From: Luteimonas endophytica
Lineage (GTDB): Bacteria > Pseudomonadota > Gammaproteobacteria > Xanthomonadales > Xanthomonadaceae
Direction of reading: 5' to 3'
Length of the DNA: 64,000 nucleotides
Assembly (NCBI RefSeq): GCF_029887875.1
Contig: NZ_JARXRM010000028.1
Location: 136,611-200,610, forward strand
This document shows, in pieces, positions 61,238 to 64,000 of this stretch. The position numbers were made by a program, and so were the translations under genes. Under the pieces are notes generated by a model. That model saw only the letters and a list, made by a program, of their open reading frames with translations. It ran no database searches and was not told the origin of the DNA. Numbering within the stretch: position 1 is the stretch's first letter; every line of letters begins with the position of its first letter.

Positions 61238-61993
61238 CTAAGGTTCCTGTTTGATCAGCGTTCGATAGGTCGAGATCACCTCGTCGACCTCCCCCAGTTG
61301 GACCAGCCGCCCCTTCTCCAACAGGATCGCTTTATTGCAGACGCTGCGCAGCAGCTGCGCGTTGTGCGAAGCCAACATTACGATCTGAGCGCTATCCACC
61401 CGTGAACGCATGCGTTCCTTTGCCTTCTCTACGAAAGCAGCGTCGCCTGTACCGATCCATTCATCCATGATGAGGATCTGGTGTTCGCTGGCGGTGGCGA
61501 TCGAGAAGCCCAGCCGCATTTTCTGCCCCGAGGAGAGAGTACGCAATCTGTCGTTGGCCTTTTCCTCGAGCTCGCCGAACGCAAGTACATCATCGACCAG
61601 TCCCACCGCCTCTGCGGGCTTTCGGCCCATGGCGATCGCCCGCAATATGATGTTCTCGACCAGAGTCGCCTCGGGGCTGAAACCAAGCGATAGATTCAGC
61701 AGCGCCTGCCGCGTTCCGGCCACGCTCAGCGTTCCGCGCGACGGCGGATAGGCGCCCACCAGAACCTTCAGCAGAGTTGACTTTCCGGCCCCGTTCCGAC
61801 CGATCACTCCGACCCTGTCACCGGGCAAGAGTTCGAAGCTGACATCGTCCAGCGTGGTGCGAAGCTCCCGCTTCGGCGGAAGGAACGCGGCCTTGAGGAA
61901 CAGGCTCAGCGAGGCGCGAGTACTGCGCTGGTCCTGGGTGTAGACCGGCAAGTCGAGGCCTATGCGGTCGGCCCGGATATGGACGTCTTTCAT
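61238..61993 (-). CDS. wzt: ABC transporter ATPase for polysaccharide export (short Wzt)
   Basis: ATP-binding subunit of 251 residues for export of a lipid-linked polysaccharide. Walker A GRNGAGKST, signature LSSGQKMRLGFSIA, Walker B ILIMDEWIGTGD and H-loop ASHN are intact. FLPPKRELRTTLDDVSFEL before Walker A is typical of Wzt/TagH/KpsT proteins. The product ends about 250 residues in and so lacks the C-terminal carbohydrate-binding domain that long Wzt proteins use to recognise capped chains. The start overlaps the wzm stop (ATGA). Confidence 0.93.
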   Translation of the reverse strand: MKDVHIRADRIGLDLPVYTQDQRSTRASLSLFLKAAFLPPKRELRTTLDDVSFELLPGDRVGVIGRNGAGKSTLLKVLVGAYPPSRGTLSVAGTRQALLNLSLGFSPEATLVENIILRAIAMGRKPAEAVGLVDDVLAFGELEEKANDRLRTLSSGQKMRLGFSIATASEHQILIMDEWIGTGDAAFVEKAKERMRSRVDSAQIVMLASHNAQLLRSVCNKAILLEKGRLVQLGEVDEVISTYRTLIKQEP

Positions 61994-62784
61994 ACCCACA
62001 CCGGCACGAAGCGTGCGTACCGCCGATAGACCAGCGCGGCCGCGAGCCAGCCGATGACCAGCAACCCGATGACGTAGGCGATGGTGAACGGCTCCAGGGA
62101 CTCTCCCAGAATGGGAGCACGAACCAACTCGACGAAATGAAAGAGCGGATTCGCCCGCGCCACCGATCCCCGAAACGTTCCCGCAGGCACTTGTTCGGCG
62201 GTCCAGATGATGGGGGTGAACAGAAATCCGAACATCATGATACTGCCGATGAACTCGTACACGTCGGTCAGCCGTGCGCCGATGATGGCCACGATCGCGG
62301 CCATCCACCCCACGTTGAGCAAGAGCAGCAGCATCGAAGGCAACAGCGTCACCAAGCCAAGCGGTTCGAACGTCGGGCTGATCCACAGGGCCAGCGCAAC
62401 GACCGGAATCGTGAATACCAGATAGAAGCCGGCTTTCGCCATCACCCTGAGCATGTAGTCCGTCAGCCTGACTCTGCCATCGAGGATGAAGGCCGCGTGG
62501 TGGGCGCAGGTAGTGGTGGATTCGTTGAGGGACACCGTCACGAAACGGAAGAGCACATAGCCGATTGCCATGTGGGGGATGAACGATGCAATGTCGTACC
62601 CTTGCAGACGGGCGAAGAATCCGCCCACCACGAAGGCGTAGAGAAACGGGGGCAGGAACACCCAGAACAGTCCGAGGCGGGAACGGCGGTACTTGGTGAC
62701 CAGCTCCAGCCAGGTTGAGTAGATCCAGAACTCCGGCCGGCGCAGGCTCTCGGCGTAATCTCCCAGCAGGGACCTACCCTTCAT
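61990..62784 (-). CDS. wzm: ABC transporter permease for polysaccharide export
   Basis: ABC-2-type permease of 264 residues with six hydrophobic segments (for example LGLFWVFLPPFLYAFVVGGF and LLPSMLLLLLNVGWMAAIVA). The N-terminal amphipathic stretch EFWIYSTWLELVTKYRRSRLG is the gate-helix region of Wzm/KpsM proteins. It works with Wzt. Its ATG overlaps the metB stop (ATGA), showing that the export genes are co-translated with a methionine-biosynthesis gene. Confidence 0.93.
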   Translation of the reverse strand: MKGRSLLGDYAESLRRPEFWIYSTWLELVTKYRRSRLGLFWVFLPPFLYAFVVGGFFARLQGYDIASFIPHMAIGYVLFRFVTVSLNESTTTCAHHAAFILDGRVRLTDYMLRVMAKAGFYLVFTIPVVALALWISPTFEPLGLVTLLPSMLLLLLNVGWMAAIVAIIGARLTDVYEFIGSIMMFGFLFTPIIWTAEQVPAGTFRGSVARANPLFHFVELVRAPILGESLEPFTIAYVIGLLVIGWLAAALVYRRYARFVPVWV

Positions 62785-63965
62785 CCAAGAGCCCCGACGA
62801 GATCGGCCTGCAGGTCCTCGATCTCCTCCACCCCCACGCTCAATCGCACCAGGTTCGCATCGATCCCGAGCTGCGCGCGGCGCTGCTCCGGCACCGAGGC
62901 GTGCGTCATCACCGCCGGGTGGTTGACCAGGCTCTCCACCCCGCCGAGCGACTCGGCCAGGGTGAACAGCTCGGTCCGCTCGCAGAAACGCTGCGCCGCC
63001 TCGTATCCGCCCTTCAGCCAGATCGAGACCATCCCGCCGAATCCATCCATCTGCCGCTTCGCGAGTTCGTGCTGCGGATGCGAGGCGAGACCTGGATAGG
63101 CCACCTTTTCGACCACCGGGTGGCCCTCCAGCCACTCGGCCAGCGCCTGCGCGTTGTCGCAGTGCGCACGCATCCGCAAGTGCAGGGTCTTGAGCCCACG
63201 CAGGGCCAGGAAGCTGTCGAACGGGCCCTGCACGGCACCGATCGAGTTCTGCAGAAAGGCCAGCTGCTCGGCCAGTTCGGCGTCGTCGCCCACCACGGCC
63301 ATGCCGCCGACCATGTCGGAATGGCCGTTGAGGTATTTGGTGGCCGAATGCACCACGATGTGCGCGCCCAGCGCCAGCGGGCGCTGCAGGATCGGCGAGC
63401 AGAAGGTGTTGTCGACTACCACGATCAGGCCGCGCTTGCGGGCGAGTTCCGCGATCGGCGCGATGTCGACCAGCTTGAGCAGCGGGTTGGTGGGGGTCTC
63501 GATCCAGACCATGCGGGTCTGGGGGCGGATCGCGGCCTCGAACGCCGCCGCGTCGCTCAGGTCCACCCAGCTGAAGTCCAGCCCGGCCGAACGCCGCCGT
63601 ACCCGCTCGAACAGCCGGTAGGTACCGCCGTAGACATCGTCCATGGCGATCACGTGGCTGCCGGAATCCAGCAGTTCCAGCACCGTCGAGGTCGCCGCCA
63701 TGCCGGAGGCGAAGGCATAGCCGCGGCTGCCGCCTTCCAGGCCGGCCACGCAGCGCTCATAGGCGAAGCGGGTGGGATTGTGGCTGCGCGAGTACTCGAA
63801 CCCCTGGTGCTCGCCCGGGCTGCGCTGGGCGTAGGTGGAGGTCGCGTAGATCGGCGGCATCACCGCGCCGGTGCTGGGGTCGGGCGACTGGCCGGCGTGG
63901 ATGGCCAGGGTGCCGAGCCCCCGGGGTTCCGGCCCGGCGTCGGCCGCGCGGCGGTCGTCCGTCAT
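62781..63965 (-). CDS. metB: Cystathionine gamma-synthase / gamma-lyase
   Basis: PLP enzyme of 394 residues of transsulfuration. PLP lysine K210 lies in HSATKYLNGHSD, with YSRSHNPTRFAYE and the phosphate loop FASGMAATST also present. Synthase and lyase activities are not separable by eye; annotations in Xanthomonas use metB for this gene at the right border of the lipopolysaccharide locus. It is the first gene of the minus-strand operon leading into wzm. G+C is back to chromosomal level. Confidence 0.93.
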   Translation of the reverse strand: MTDDRRAADAGPEPRGLGTLAIHAGQSPDPSTGAVMPPIYATSTYAQRSPGEHQGFEYSRSHNPTRFAYERCVAGLEGGSRGYAFASGMAATSTVLELLDSGSHVIAMDDVYGGTYRLFERVRRRSAGLDFSWVDLSDAAAFEAAIRPQTRMVWIETPTNPLLKLVDIAPIAELARKRGLIVVVDNTFCSPILQRPLALGAHIVVHSATKYLNGHSDMVGGMAVVGDDAELAEQLAFLQNSIGAVQGPFDSFLALRGLKTLHLRMRAHCDNAQALAEWLEGHPVVEKVAYPGLASHPQHELAKRQMDGFGGMVSIWLKGGYEAAQRFCERTELFTLAESLGGVESLVNHPAVMTHASVPEQRRAQLGIDANLVRLSVGVEEIEDLQADLVGALG

Positions 63966-64000
63966 TCGGGGAAATCCTATGAAAACAGGGCGCGGATTCT

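Overview
The window is high-G+C DNA from a gammaproteobacterium of the family Xanthomonadaceae (Lysobacter, Luteimonas or Xanthomonas type). Three things support this. The gene set is typical (PPi-type phosphofructokinase beside adk, a DUF6607 heme locus, and a polysaccharide locus placed exactly between etfA and metB). Housekeeping genes are strongly G+C-rich. A SAH riboswitch precedes ahcY. No rRNA, tRNA, CRISPR array, integrase or insertion sequence was seen. This placement rests on gene content; no similarity search was run.

Layout. 1-5.2 kb: 5' part of adk, pfp, gcvT, gcvH, then about 1.1 kb without a gene that carries a strong promoter and structured RNA ahead of a lysine-rich histone H1-like gene. 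5.2-13.5 kb: envelope and stress genes, namely a serine beta-lactamase-like hydrolase, lemA with an M48 protease, nfeD with a qmcA-like SPFH gene, and an ECF sigma / putative anti-sigma / double-PDZ / small membrane protein cassette. 13.5-17.8 kb: a Fur-box-controlled heme operon (hemP, TonB receptor, unknown protein, DUF6607). 17.8-28 kb: aldo/keto reductase, a GDT1-family exporter gene behind a yybP-ykoY (Mn) riboswitch, a GGDEF protein with a degenerate active site, nucleoside transporter and ribokinase, dusB, and a minus-strand membrane-lipid operon. 28-35 kb: S-adenosylmethionine cycle (metK, ahcY with SAH riboswitch, metF), interrupted by a LysM protein of unknown role and a diguanylate cyclase. 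35-46.7 kb: secreted metalloprotease, ilvE, alkB, ETF-quinone oxidoreductase, ugd, scoAB, an ATP-grasp protein and etfBA. 46.8-63.97 kb: the polysaccharide (O-antigen type) locus, followed at its far end by metB.

The polysaccharide locus has two operons facing each other. The plus-strand one is visibly poorer in G+C (lines I counted are about 50 % against 68 % in etfB): wecB, a methyltransferase, a UPF0104/AglD-type membrane protein, a polyprenyl-phosphate-type GT2, a GT-C-like membrane protein and a heparinase II/III-like enzyme. The minus-strand one runs metB, wzm, wzt, a CgeB-like glycosyltransferase, wecC and a 1206-residue FkbM methyltransferase / coiled coil / double GT-B protein, with start-stop overlaps at most junctions. 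WecB and WecC together would supply UDP-ManNAcA, and Wzm/Wzt would export the chain.

The most interesting parts are the large methyltransferase-glycosyltransferase fusion, the uronic-acid-lyase-like enzyme inside the export cluster, a three-gene membrane module that looks like a gtr-type decoration system with a different flippase, the structured RNA ahead of the histone-like gene, and the two unknown proteins of the heme operon.
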